A stretch of DNA of 64,000 nt, taken from Sordariomycetes sp. S80-01Y. Its lineage: Eukaryota; Ascomycota; Sordariomycetes. The translations under genes and the position numbers were made by a program. Shown piece after piece: positions 34,091 through 44,377 of this stretch; the first letter of the stretch is position 1; each line of letters starts with the position of its first letter. The stretch covers positions 2,294,001-2,358,000 of the forward strand of contig JAXQJY010000033.1 in the NCBI GenBank assembly GCA_037042185.1, read 5' to 3'. The notes beneath the pieces are model-generated. The model saw nothing but the letters and a program-made list of their open reading frames with translations, ran no database searches and had not been told where the DNA came from.

Positions 34091-34212
34091 ATCGAGGGTT
34101 ACTGGGAGAAGAAAAGAAGGTATGCACAAATTTTGAAGTGGAAAGGCTCCTATGTGTTGTCAGGCCAGCTGTGGGAGGTTGAAGAAGTCTTTGGATCGCA
34201 ACGAACCGAGGC

Positions 34213-34220
34213 CTTTTATA
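34213..34220 (-). promoter_or_regulatory. TATA box of the metalloprotease gene
   Basis: The minus strand reads TATAAAAG, 123 bases before the ATG at 34090. It matches the TATA consensus well. Confidence 0.55.
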
Positions 34221-35233
34221 AGATTCCAACCTACGGAGGGAATCTCCGTGGCGCGTTCGACAACACAGCAACTATGGAGTTTGACGTTTCATTCCCCTAG
34301 GCATGTTGTTTTACGTTTCGACAACCCCCGGCACTATTGGCGGAATATCGTCCAAATCGGCACTCACACGCCTGCATTTTGCGGGGAGGCCCACCCTGTC
34401 TCCCTGCAACATTGTTCAAGTCCGTTGACCATCAGCGCATCCTGCATAGTAAAGAATCTTGTCCACGATTACCTAAAAAGCTTCTCAACCCAGCTTTGTT
34501 GTGTTGCCTATTGGTGGGACAGTGTTGAAAGCACCCAAAAGAGTGTTGACGGACGGTGGCCGAGAGCTTGGCGCTTGCCAGAAGGAGGTTTCAGGGGCTA
34601 GGGTCCCGGTATTTGGTCACATTTGCGTTTCGAACACGCGTGGTTTCCCGGGGCATCATTCGAGGATCCACGAATTGAAAACGGGTGTTTGCCTGGATTA
34701 AACAAGCATTCCCCCCTGGAAGAGTCTACTCCGACAGGTTTCCCGACGGAGCGAAACTGGAAGATCCATATTCTCGGATGTCACCATCGGGGTTCGGGCT
34801 ATTGATGGCGGCGTCGTCTCTTCTCCTTTCCCGTAGGTTGGTTGTTGACCGTTAACTCGTAGCCATTCGAGCACATATGAAGGGGGAATTCTTTGCCTCA
34901 TCGAGAAGGGCTCGAGTCATACGGAACCCAAGGTCGGAGATGGATATCTCCCACGGTCAAAGACAATCCCCTTCCCACGCCGGGTTTTAATATGCTGAAG
35001 GGCTGAAATTGCTAGAGGCAGTCACATCTTCGGCTCCCTCGCTTACCATCGTCAAATTGTCCTGAGAAACTCCGCTCATGTAGCCATGTAGCTTCCCCAA
35101 GGAGTAGCACACCTCGGCAGCGGACTCGGCGCTCGGTGGAGCCTCCGGCCCGGCCCCACCCAGCGCCGACATCTTGAACTCCGCCGCCGAGCGACACTCC
35201 CGATTCGTACTCTGTCTTCGGTGCTTGGTGTAG

Positions 35234-35241
35234 TATAAAAG
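35234..35241 (+). promoter_or_regulatory. TATA box of the MDR oxidoreductase gene
   Basis: TATAAAAG lies 67 bases before the start codon at 35308. Confidence 0.55.
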
Positions 35242-35307
35242 GCAGCCTTGGGCTTTCTCAGATCCATGTTTTCAGTCAGAGAATTCCTTCCCTCAGTTTA
35301 GCGTCAC

Positions 35308-36475
35308 ATGATGGCCAAGATGGGAGACCTACCTCCGACCATGCGGTCCCTCGTTGCTCCGAGAAAGGGCAAGCCAGCTCTCTACGAGATTCAAAGCGTT
35401 CCTACCTCGAAGATCACTCAGCCGACCGAGGTTATCGTCAAAGTTCACTCGGCCAGTATCTCCATGGGAGATACCATAATCGCGAACCACGAATTGCCTA
35501 TGTTCTCCAAGCCAACGTAGGACCATTACCCCAGGCACTTCAAAATCCGAGACTAACAGCAATAGTTTCCCAGTACCTCTGTCTATGGAGGGTAGCGGCA
35601 CCGTTGTCCAGATCGGTTCGGGAGTCAAGCACCTGCGTGTCGGCGACGAGGTTTACGGTCTCGCAGTCGAGAAGCCCATGTTTCGCGGCCCCCCTGCCGC
35701 TTTTGGCTCCGAGTACGCTGTGATAAAGGAAAACTTACTCCTGCGCAAACCCCCCGGTCTCTCTTTCGAAGATGCCTCATCTATCGTCGGCAGTACCGTC
35801 ACAGCCTTCCAGGTCATCAACCGGGGTCTACAGCTGATGGGCTGCAGTACGCTGGAGGGGAAGACAGTCTTCGTACCTGCTGGGCTCAGCGCCACGGGTT
35901 CGATCGCGATTCAAGTAGCAAAGAACGTGTTTGGAGCTAGTCGAATCATCACGACAGTCTCAACACCAAAGGTGCCGTTGGTAGAGAAACGCCTGCCAGG
36001 CATGGTAGACCAGGTCCTCGACTACAAGACGCAGCAACTGACGGATCACGTACGCAGAGGGAGCGTGGATTTCATGTTCAACACGCAATTCTCTTCCCTC
36101 AAATCGGGCATTCCTCTCGTCAACCCCACAACAGGTGTCATCATGCTCATTGCGGGTATCCCTAATCGTTCCGTTGTTCAGAAGATGTTGGGTGACAGGA
36201 TGCCATGGTGGTTTGGCCCAGTGCTTGATCTGGCGCAGCTGTACTACAAATGGTTGTTCTGGGGGACCAAGATCAAATACGAGTTCTTGTCTGGTAGTCC
36301 TGACATCAGAGAGGATTTGGAAAGGGTCGGTGAACTCGTTGCGCTTGGCAGAGTGGTTCCCGTAACAACAACTGTCAGCTTTGCCAACTTAGAGGTCATC
36401 AGGCGGGAATGTGAGAAGACTCGTACTGGGAAGGGAGGGTTTGGACGGCTTGTTATCAAGATTAATGAAGACTGA
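35308..36475 (+). CDS. Zinc-free MDR oxidoreductase (quinone/enoyl reductase type)
   Basis: Exons 35308-35516 and 35566-36475 give 372 residues. ATGs at codons 1, 2 and 5 (MMAKMG) make the exact start uncertain. The N-terminal GroES-like part has EVIVKVHSASISMGDTI, then SMEGSGTVVQIGSGVKHLRVGDEVYGL. The Rossmann part has GKTVFVPAGLSATGSIAIQVAK followed by SRIITTVST. Catalytic and structural zinc cysteines are absent, as in quinone oxidoreductase and enoyl-reductase-like MDR proteins. These use NADPH to reduce a C=C bond or quinone. A hydrophobic amphipathic stretch (WFGPVLDLAQLYYKWLFWG) is unusual and may contact membrane or substrate. The substrate is not predictable. No biosynthetic core gene lies beside it. 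Confidence 0.82.
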
Positions 36476-36798
36476 GGAAGCTGAACTCCGTAAATATTGC
36501 ATATCATACTTCGAAATGAATGATCTTTTCAGCCGAGGGTTAAGTCCAGGGTAGTGCTGCGACCTGGAGATGCTAAGTAAGTGCGAGTGTTCGCGATGAC
36601 GATGGTGGACCTGACGCGACGTCCCGACGCGGAGCGGATCCACTGTAACGCGCGAGGTCGCGTAAATGACCTCCGCCTCCAGCCTCTAGTTTGCAGCTCT
36701 CTCCTCCGTCCAGTCAACATTAAGTCAATCACTCAATCAATCAATCATTTATTATTCAATTCGAGTAGCGCTCAAATAAACAGCTCAATCCCGTCAAG
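36476..36798. other. Intergenic between MDR and Cys-rich protein genes
   Basis: These 323 bases hold the MDR 3' end and a TCAATCA-repeat-containing leader just before the next ATG. No gene is seen. Confidence 0.45.
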
Positions 36799-37464
36799 AT
36801 GGTCCTTAAACGCAAACGCTCCTCTTCTGAGCTCTGCTCCTCACCAGCGCCGTCATCCGGATCCTCCACGTCCTCATCGCCGCCGCGACATAATGCGTTC
36901 AACTTCAGTATGATGGGCGGAGAGCCATCATCCGGCGGCAGCGGACGGACTATGAAGAGATTGAGGAACAGTCGACCGACAGAGCAGATTGTCCACCGTA
37001 AGTCCAGGTGGCGTGTGTTTTAAGGGAGGATGCTGACTCTATGGGCAGAGAGGACTCTGGGGTTGCTGTACTCTGCGCAGCAAAGACCGGCGCATGTGCA
37101 AGAGATGATGGACGACGCGCCGATGGAGACACCTGTTAAGGAGCCCGTTGTCAGCCCCCAGGGTTCTTTACATCGGTTCTGGAACATCAACTCCGCACCG
37201 ACTCCGTCACCTGCCCAGCATGAACAGAACACACCTCTCGCGACCTCATGCGATGACTGCGGAGGGCATCTGGGTGATGGGGGGGACGGTATGGATATCG
37301 ATGGCTACGTGGGAAGTGACTCGGCGTGCGGCGCTTGCGGAAAACATGTGTGCTTTAGTTGCTCGGTGAGCAACTTGGGAGAGCAGAGGAGGTGTCTACA
37401 CTGCGCCGGGAGGAAAGTGTGGATCGGAGGCATTGGCTGGGCTGACAATGGTGTTGTTGTTTGA
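36799..37464 (+). CDS. Small Cys-rich, probably zinc-binding protein of unknown function
   Basis: Exons 36799-36997 and 37049-37464 give 204 residues. The N-terminus is basic and serine-rich (MVLKRKRSSSELC, a possible nuclear signal). The C-terminal ~75 residues contain paired cysteines: CDDCGGH, CGACGKHVCFSC and CLHCAGRK. They look like a small treble-clef or zinc-ribbon fold, with WIGGIGW close to the end. I do not recognise the family beyond its resemblance to uncharacterised Sordariomycete proteins. The intron has canonical ends and is in phase. Confidence 0.75.
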
Positions 37465-37643
37465 GGTCAAGGATCATGACGGGGTTTCTGGGTGGGCATG
37501 GCGTTTGCGGAGTTACGGGTATACCTTGGGAGTATCTTACAGATACATGACAGTTGAACGTTGCGCTCGAGCATGCGTGCTTTACCGAGAAGAATCAAAT
37601 TAGGAGCATTACAAGTGCTATCTATCAACTACGAACCGAGCGC

Positions 37644-38549
37644 TCAACCACGGCGGCGCGTAGTAGGGGCTTTCTTAGATGTCGAGCTCGACGAAGCCGT
37701 AGGTTTGGCCCCAACGGCTTGCGCGACCTTGCGCTTGCCCTTGGCCTTCTCAGACGGCGCGTTCCAGTAGTATACCATCTGCAGGGCAAGGATCGCGTTG
37801 AGCACAAAGCCAGAGATGAAACCGTACAGGATGAGCTTGTCGTCAACCTCTTGAAGGGTTGTAAAGATGCGCGAGAGGGAACCCGCAAGGTAGTTAAAGA
37901 CCTGTTCGTTGTTAGTCAAGCGTGAAAGGCAAGGCGGGGAGGCTGTACGGACGGCAAAGGCGCTGAGCTGGCCGGTGCTGCCTTGCTGGTAAATGGCAGC
38001 AATCTGGGGCACCTTGGCCGCGACGCCCAACAAGCCTGCAAAAGCCTGAAGATATCCCAAGGTCTGCATATCGAGCAAGTTGGGCGCAAAGAGCGTCGCA
38101 ACAGCCGCGGCGAGCGCGGCGATGAACCCGGCAGCCACACCCTGCCTACCACTCAAATCCAGCACCAGCACACTGATGACGACATTCTGGCCAAGGATCA
38201 ACGCCGTCTCTCCGTAGGTGCTGAAGGGGAAGCCGTTGCGGAAGTTGTACGCCAGGGTGATGAGGTATGCGCTCGTCTCGAGGAGGTAGGACAGGAAGCT
38301 CACGCCATCGGCGGACTTTGAGCGGACAAGCTTGAGGATCTGCGGGACCTTGACAATGGAGGAGGCTGCGATGATGCCAACACCGAGGCCTTTGGACACG
38401 GCGAGCTTGAGGCAGGACTCGTCGCTGAGGTCGACATCGAGGAGGAGGGTTTTGTAGCAGACAGGGCCGATGAGGGAGACGCCGAGGTCGCGGATGGGGG
38501 CGGGGAGGTTGTGGGTGATGGGCGTTACAGCGGAACGGAGAGCGTCCAT
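37644..38549 (-). CDS. MPDU1: Mannose-P-dolichol utilization defect 1 homologue (PQ-loop membrane protein)
   Basis: Exons 38549-37953 and 37901-37644 give 284 residues. It has several predicted membrane helices and two PQ-loops, at KVPQILKLVRSKSADGVSFLSY (PQ 69-70) and KVPQIAAIYQQGSTGQLSAF (PQ 181-182). A helix with NYLAGSLSRIFTTLQEVDD follows the second. This is the MPDU1/Lec35 pattern; the protein is needed in the ER for use of dolichol-phosphate mannose and glucose in N-glycan and GPI assembly. The tail is basic and Ser/Thr-rich. I chose the ATG at 38549 over an in-frame one at 38663, because the extra 38 residues are low-complexity and the family starts near MDALRSAV. The donor GTCCGT is unusual but gives SAFAVFNYLAGS. 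Confidence 0.88.
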   Translation of the reverse strand: MDALRSAVTPITHNLPAPIRDLGVSLIGPVCYKTLLLDVDLSDESCLKLAVSKGLGVGIIAASSIVKVPQILKLVRSKSADGVSFLSYLLETSAYLITLAYNFRNGFPFSTYGETALILGQNVVISVLVLDLSGRQGVAAGFIAALAAAVATLFAPNLLDMQTLGYLQAFAGLLGVAAKVPQIAAIYQQGSTGQLSAFAVRTASPPCLSRLTNNEQVFNYLAGSLSRIFTTLQEVDDKLILYGFISGFVLNAILALQMVYYWNAPSEKAKGKRKVAQAVGAKPTASSSSTSKKAPTTRRRG

Positions 38550-39689
38550 GTTGGCGACGTTGACTCGGCGACGACTCGAGGTGGTTTGGAGAGGCAAAGA
38601 ACAGGCGCGTTGGGGAGGAGGAAGTTGGTGATGCCACGCAGCAAACGCGCCGAAGGGGTCCAACTCAGGGTGGAGAAGCTCAATGGAATTTGCCAGTGCC
38701 GCTTAAGGTACAGTGCTTAGTACATACAGTACCTGCGGGTAAGGCTGCAATGACATCAGACGCGCTGCAAGAGCACAACATTGGTCCAGTCTCGTTCACT
38801 TGAAGAGTAAAAGAACACCCCGTGGACCTCCTCGCCTTCTGTTGAATGTCGCGATTGCGCTGGTTGGAAAGTGCCGGGCACCTTCGGCTCTCTCTGTCTG
38901 TGGCGGTCCGCCTTCCAGGCTCCCAGGTGCCTGTGGCCGGAAGACGGTTGGCGGGCCTCGGCCGGTGTTGGTGTCAGTGACGGCTCAGCCATTGCCTCCA
39001 TCCACTCCCGGGCTGACAGGGCACGGGAAGTACCCGTTGAAGCCGTCGCGCTGTCTCGACTCGCAGGTGAAAGTATCCTGCAGCCTTCCTGGTGCCAGCG
39101 GACCAATGAGCCGCACGAGCCTCAAGTCGCGACGGGCTCTTTGTCGTGACGGACGGGCCGTGATTTGTGTTGCGACGCAGAACAAGTCGAACAAGGATGC
39201 ACGGGTCACAGGCACAGTCAGCCCACGCTGCCGCTGCCACTGCCAGGCTCTGGTGCCGCGCCTCGCATCGACGCTGGCGACTCCGACTCCCTCCAAGGTT
39301 CCCGTCTTTAGGTCGTCCATGACCAAGATTTCCCACCCGCACTAGACTACCTAGAGGTGCTCGTGCCATGCCAGTCGGGCTGCTCAGGCCGCGACCAGGC
39401 AAACAACTCAGTTCACTTCACCTCACCGCACCGCGCCCCAACTCTGGATCCTGCGCATCTCCCCATCGTACATGCCATCACTTGTACGCTGCAGCTGTGC
39501 AACCCTCCTTTGTTTTGGCTTCATCTTGCACATTCGCTCGTCCTGGCAACTCACGATAACCGCCTCCCTCGCCCCCACCGTCCCGCCCCGCGATATCGAC
39601 AACGGCTGGAGATCCCACCCAGTTCCCCCGCCGCTTGAGCTCAGCTTGAATGTCGGTCGGCGCCCAACTTCCCTCACCACGCGCCCATC
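38550..39689. other. Intergenic, divergent promoters of the MPDU1 and Ser/Arg-rich protein genes
   Basis: These 1.1 kb lie between divergent starts. A 181-codon open frame (38800-39345, plus) has no motif and is not called. The last 250 bases before 39690 are strongly CT-rich, as in a leader. Confidence 0.45.
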
Positions 39690-41511
39690 ATGGCGACGGC
39701 CACCAAGGAAGCGCCGCCCAAGGCCTCTACCTCTTCCAGCCCCGGCATCAAGTACGAATACATGTTCGAGAAGAACAAGAGCCCCACCAAACAGCTCGAC
39801 GCCATCCTCAGGTCCATCGCCCGACACATTGTATGCGCCTCCCCTCCCCCTTGCGCATCGTGACTGACCGGCTCCAGGCTTGCGAGGTGGGCGACAAGAC
39901 CGACAATCACCTGACACCCACCAAGATGGCTGCCTTTTACAAGGCAGTCGGCGGTGACTATGACCGTGCGCCATCCTCGCCTTGGCCATGCGAAGCCCTG
40001 GCTAATCCTGCGTAGGGCTCTTTGTCACCATGGACAACCAATCCATCTCCTGGATGTGGCAGGTCACCGGCTGCCAGCACTCTCTCCAGCCTCAACCCGA
40101 CAACGACTTCGCTGCGCCCTGCATCCCCGCCCTCACCCCCCGCGGCTTCTCCCGCTGGGAAGCCCTCGAGATTCTCCTCGGACCCGAAGAGCACGTCCCC
40201 TTCTTGCAATATGCCGTGCGCAACTGGAGGCTGAGGCACCCGGAGACCGGCGAGCCGTTTCCAGAAGAGCTTCCCAAGGACCTGTTCCCCCTGCAAGCCG
40301 ACCCGGATGTTGATCGATGGCACCAGACTTGTGGTGAGAAGCTGAGAGAGGATGCTACTCAGCATCAGAAAGCCGAGGACTCCGCCAAGGAGGCCAAGGC
40401 GAAGGCTACCCCGCCAGAGTATCCAGAGCCCAAATACGCGTACGTCGACCCCTTTAAGGGTCAGAAAGGACCACACAGCCGTCCGACACCGCACAGGACT
40501 AGCAGGCCGTTCTCATACGTCCATGTACCTGGAAGACACCCTCACCCGAGTCATCGCCCCGCGCGATCGCCAGATAGGGATGCGCGCGAGCCACCACCGG
40601 ACGAACCCAGGAGAAGGAGCTTCTCGGACTATTCTTCTCCTATTCAGGAGCGAACGCCCCCTCAAACCTCTCACTCAGGCAGCACATTCTTAGACCCCAA
40701 TGCTCCTCGACCAGGTCCGGCTGGTCGAAGGCACAGTCACCCGCGTCCCCACTCTTCTGATGACTCCGAGCCAGAACCCCCACGCCCGCCGCAAGTAAGG
40801 AGGAGGAGTCCTCCCCCAAGCAACAGGAGGCACGCCGCTGCCTCGGCGCCGCAACCGCCAGTGGTGAACAATGGGCGCCTACCGCGATCTGACCGTGTGG
40901 ACGGAGGGCTCAAGAGAAACAACGGGAACAGTCCGTTGGGAAGCATAAGAGACAAACTAGGCGGTGCGGTGTCCGGTATCTTTGGCAGCGGGAGATCAGC
41001 CGAACGCCCCAGGACCGATTCACGCCAGAGCTCCTACATCGAGTCGCCGCGGCCGAGACAGAGTCCGCCTCGACGACATCAGTCACAACGTATTCCCCAT
41101 CGCTTCTCCGATGTGGACTCGACAGAGACATCGGATCCCGAGACCGAGGAAGACGACATTCGCCGGAGGAGGCGTGCACGAGAGGACCGGCAGAAGGAAT
41201 ACCACCGCGATGGTCGCGACAGCAGGGGCCGTCCCTACGAGCTAGATCGCGAACTAGATGATGACATCGATGACAGACGGCGAGGCGCTAACCGTCCTCC
41301 CCCCCGTCGGCCAGACCCTTACCGACGCACGAGCAGCCACGCCGACATTGATAGAAGAAGAGACCAGCCTGTTTTCGATCCTCGAGGACGAAATCGCTTC
41401 AGAGATGACCGCAGAAGGTTCGATAGACGGTCACCAGATGATAGGGGGTCAACTAGCCCGATGACCGGCGTGAGCGGGAGGAGATATCCCTCCGAGGCGG
41501 CGTACGCCTAG
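39690..41511 (+). CDS. Conserved fungal protein with DUF7514-like domain and Ser/Arg-rich tail
   Basis: Exons 39690-39830, 39878-39965 and 40016-41511 give 574 residues. Residues ~20-190 form a conserved module containing LTPTKMAAFYKAVGGDYDRLF, LTPRGFSRWEALEILLGPEEH and FPEELPKDLFPLQADPDVDRWH. It resembles the fungal DUF7514 family from memory; no function is known. From ~200 the chain is disordered and very rich in Arg, Ser, Pro and Asp, with many RRR, SR and DR pairs, resembling an RS-type or RNA-associated tail. It converges on an FMN oxidase gene 195 bases downstream. Coding evidence is strong: three exons with canonical splice sites and matching phases. Confidence 0.8.
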
Positions 41512-41706
41512 AACTCACGATGGGTTACGATGACATGATAGCGATGCGTTGATCTTTCGAGCTGCATGAAATGAGCGGGCGATGCATTGACACGACGGCC
41601 TGACTGCACATTTGGGATAGCATTCCACTCAGGGCTTTAAATAAAGAATTTGTCAAGTCTATTTACGTGGGTCCTGCGTTTACTACAAGCACAGCACGTC
41701 GGGCAA

Positions 41707-42938
41707 CTACAGCTTGGCCACGCCAAAGCCACTCGTCTTCGCCCTCCCCAACATGCCCCGCTCAATGTCCTTTAGGCTCCTCGCACCCATCAACGCCATT
41801 GTCCTGTCCAGCTCCCTCTCAAGGATGTGCAAGACCCCCTCGACGCCCTTCTGCCCATCCCACGCGAGCCCCCAAAGCGCGCTCCTCCCGACCAGACACA
41901 GATCCGCCCCCAGCGCAAGCGCCTTGAAGACATCGCTGCCGCTCTGGATTCCGCCGTCGAAAATGACTGGGATCCTCCCCTTGACGGCATCCGCAATCTC
42001 AGGGAGGACTTCCAGGGTGGAGGGTGTGCCGTCCAGCTGCCTCGCTCCGTGGTTCGAAACGACGATGCCATCTACACCCGCCTGCACCGCCAGGAGCGCA
42101 TCCTCGGCAGTCATGATCCCCTTGAGTATGATCTTCATGTTCGTCTGGCTCCTGAGCCAGGGCACGACGGAGTCAAAGGTGATGGTATTCTCGACGAGGG
42201 AATCGTGGTATTCGGCTTCAACGGCCTTGGCCTCCTTCGCGGTCTTGGCGTTGAGTACGAGGCGGCCCTTGGAGGTGCCGCCGGCCTTTCCGCCAGCCAT
42301 GTTGGCGCGGCCAATGCCTTCCGGAAGCTTCAGGGGTTCGCGCCTTTCGTGGATTCTGTTTCCCAGGACGACCGTGTCGACGGTGAGGACCAAGGCCTCG
42401 TAGCCTTGGGCTTCGACTCGTTTGATGAGCTGCTCGGCAAATTCCCTGCTTCTCATCAGGTAGAGCTGAAACCATGGCCTGGGGTGCTCAGCTCCCCTTT
42501 CCGGCAGGCAAGCGGCGACATCCTCCAGCGCCGTGGTCGAGCTGCTGCTCAAGGTGAAGTTCGTGCCCAGCGCCCACGCGGCCCTCGCAACGTCAATCTC
42601 GCCATTGAAGCCCGCGAGTTTCTGGTAGCCGGAGGGCGCGACGGCGATGGGGATGTTGTAGCGCTTGCTGAAGATGGTGGTCGAGGTATCGATGTTGCTC
42701 ACGTCCCTCAAGATGCGAGGACGTAGAAGAACTCTGCGTGTTTTGTGAGCAGGATGCCATTGGAAGGTAGCGAAAAGACGCACTGGTCGTAGATGGCCTC
42801 GTTCCGAGCAAGTGTCTTTTCCTGATCCGCACCGGTGGTGTAGTAGTTCCATGCGCCTTCAGGAAGCTTGGACTTTGCTATGGCTTTTATCTCGGGTATG
42901 GTGATGGGGTCCTTCTGGATGTCGTCCGGGTTCCCCAT
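41707..42938 (-). CDS. FMN-dependent 2-hydroxyacid oxidase/dehydrogenase
   Basis: Exons 42938-42784 and 42733-41707 give 393 residues. The whole length matches the glycolate oxidase/lactate oxidase TIM-barrel family. The N-terminal helix region has LPEGAWNYYTTGADQEKT. FMN-binding follows at IAVAPSGYQKLA and PWFQLYLM. The catalytic His280 sits in VVSNHGARQLDGTPST, and the phosphate-binding IPVIFDGGIQSGSDVFKAL and GADLCLVGRSALWGL come after. No cytochrome b5 domain is present, so it is not flavocytochrome b2. Electrons would go to oxygen or another acceptor. The substrate (L-lactate, glycolate or a longer hydroxyacid) cannot be told from sequence. The C-terminal AKL is a plausible peroxisomal targeting signal. 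Confidence 0.9.
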
Positions 42939-44377
42939 GATGGTTTAGTGTGCTGTTCAATCTCGAATAGCAGGGAGCAGAGACAGAAGAGACCTAGCGA
43001 TGACGCTCAGGTCCGTCAAAGGACCTCGGTTCGTCTTATGCGGGAGATGCGCAGGACCGACATCGGTGACAGGAGGTTGGGGACGCAGTTCGGCCGGGGC
43101 CCCGTCCGCTATGGAAGACGGGCGGAGGAGGTCCTGCGGAACCGACATCCGTGGGGCACCAGCCCGTCCGAGATCCATAACGGCTCCGAAAAGGGTTGAG
43201 GCACCCCGGGGTTCGGAGGGGATGTCTGGGGAACAGTGGAAAGCTGAATATTTAACCCGGAGCTTAGCATTGTTTTCGCTGACAGCGGATTGTAAGTAGA
43301 TTAGCGCAATGAGCTGGGAGTCTGTCTACGTGGCACTCTCGGTCAGCCTGGATGACGGATGCGATGTCATCGGCGACAAACGGGTTGTTGCGAGGACTCG
43401 GGAAGGGGACATGTCCAGATATTAGACCTGGCAATACCAGAATGCCTCGAGCATGGCGTTGTTGACCTTGGGTAGGGACATCTTGATTATGACCGCGCTT
43501 TGGGCCAAAGTATTAGCTGCTTAGGACTGTACAGCAGCACTGAATTGCCATAGTAATGTGATGTCAGGCTCAGGCAGCCATTGTTCATTGTTCTCCAGCA
43601 ATGGCATGGCCGTCGTAGCGCGCCTTGGACTCCCGCCGCTGCCAGGCGCACAGGCGCGCACCACAGGCGCACCACAGGCGCACAGGCCGCATGCCAGTGA
43701 GCTGCCTAAAGGGTCGTCGTACTCGTGGAACTTAGTGGAAGAGAAAGAGCGATGGATCCACCAGGGTCCTCCGTGCTTTCCCATCCTGAGTCAATGGAAA
43801 TCACAGACACTGCCCTGTCAGCGGCACCCGAGCTCACGCAACCTGAACTGAACTGAAGGGACAGCCACGACTCCCTCTCCAGTTCCCTTCCCCAAGACAT
43901 CATCACCAACTTCGAAACTCAGCTCAGCTGCGGCCACATCCCGTCCCGAACCAAACAGCGCCAACGCCTCCAAACAACCAGCTGGACGTTTGGACCGCCA
44001 GACCACCTGGTGGCCACCCGCATCAACAAACGTGTCGCACGATTGGTTCACTTGTCATTTGACACCGACCACCAGCGCCCGGCCTCTGCCGCCGTGACCG
44101 CCCTGAGCCAACCATCCATCCGTTCCGCTGCCTGCGCCGCGACTCCTTCTCCCTTCCACAACACTCTTTTCTCTTCTCCCGACCCAACTCCCGAGCGCCC
44201 AACCCCAAGACTCTCCTTATCGTAGCACGACGCTCATTAGTTGCTGTTGGATCCGGAACCTCGCATCCCGTCCCAGCTGCGCACCACCCGGCCGCATCTC
44301 TTCTGCCCGCCTCACCGGTCCCTCTTTGCGCCAAAACCTGTCGTCAGCCTAACCGCTGCCCAACGACAACCGCCATC
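42939..44377. other. Intergenic, divergent promoters of the FMN oxidase and the acidic protein
   Basis: These 1.4 kb hold no supported gene. It contains a CAGGCGCAC-type tandem repeat (about 43642-43687) and a long CT-rich leader before 44378. Confidence 0.45.
43642..43687. repeat. Degenerate GC-rich tandem repeat
   Basis: Several copies of CAGGCGCAC or CCACAGGCGCA follow each other in non-coding DNA. Confidence 0.65.

Larger units (their letters stand above)
34091..35307. other. Intergenic, divergent promoters of the metalloprotease and MDR oxidoreductase genes
   Basis: These 1.2 kb lie between divergent starts. Each side has a good TATAAAAG (34213-34220 minus, 35234-35241 plus). No supported gene is seen. 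Confidence 0.5.

Noticed and set aside
33293-34300. 335-codon plus-strand frame
   Set aside because: Antisense to the metalloprotease and crossing its promoter; no motif.
38550-38663. Longer N-terminus for the MPDU1 protein
   Set aside because: The extra 38 residues are low-complexity, and the family begins close to the ATG at 38549.
38800-39345. 181-codon plus-strand frame between the MPDU1 and Ser/Arg-rich genes
   Set aside because: Overlapping frames on both strands are equally open; no motif, no intron signals and an atypical composition.
41827-42726. 299-codon plus-strand frame
   Set aside because: Antisense to the FMN oxidase.
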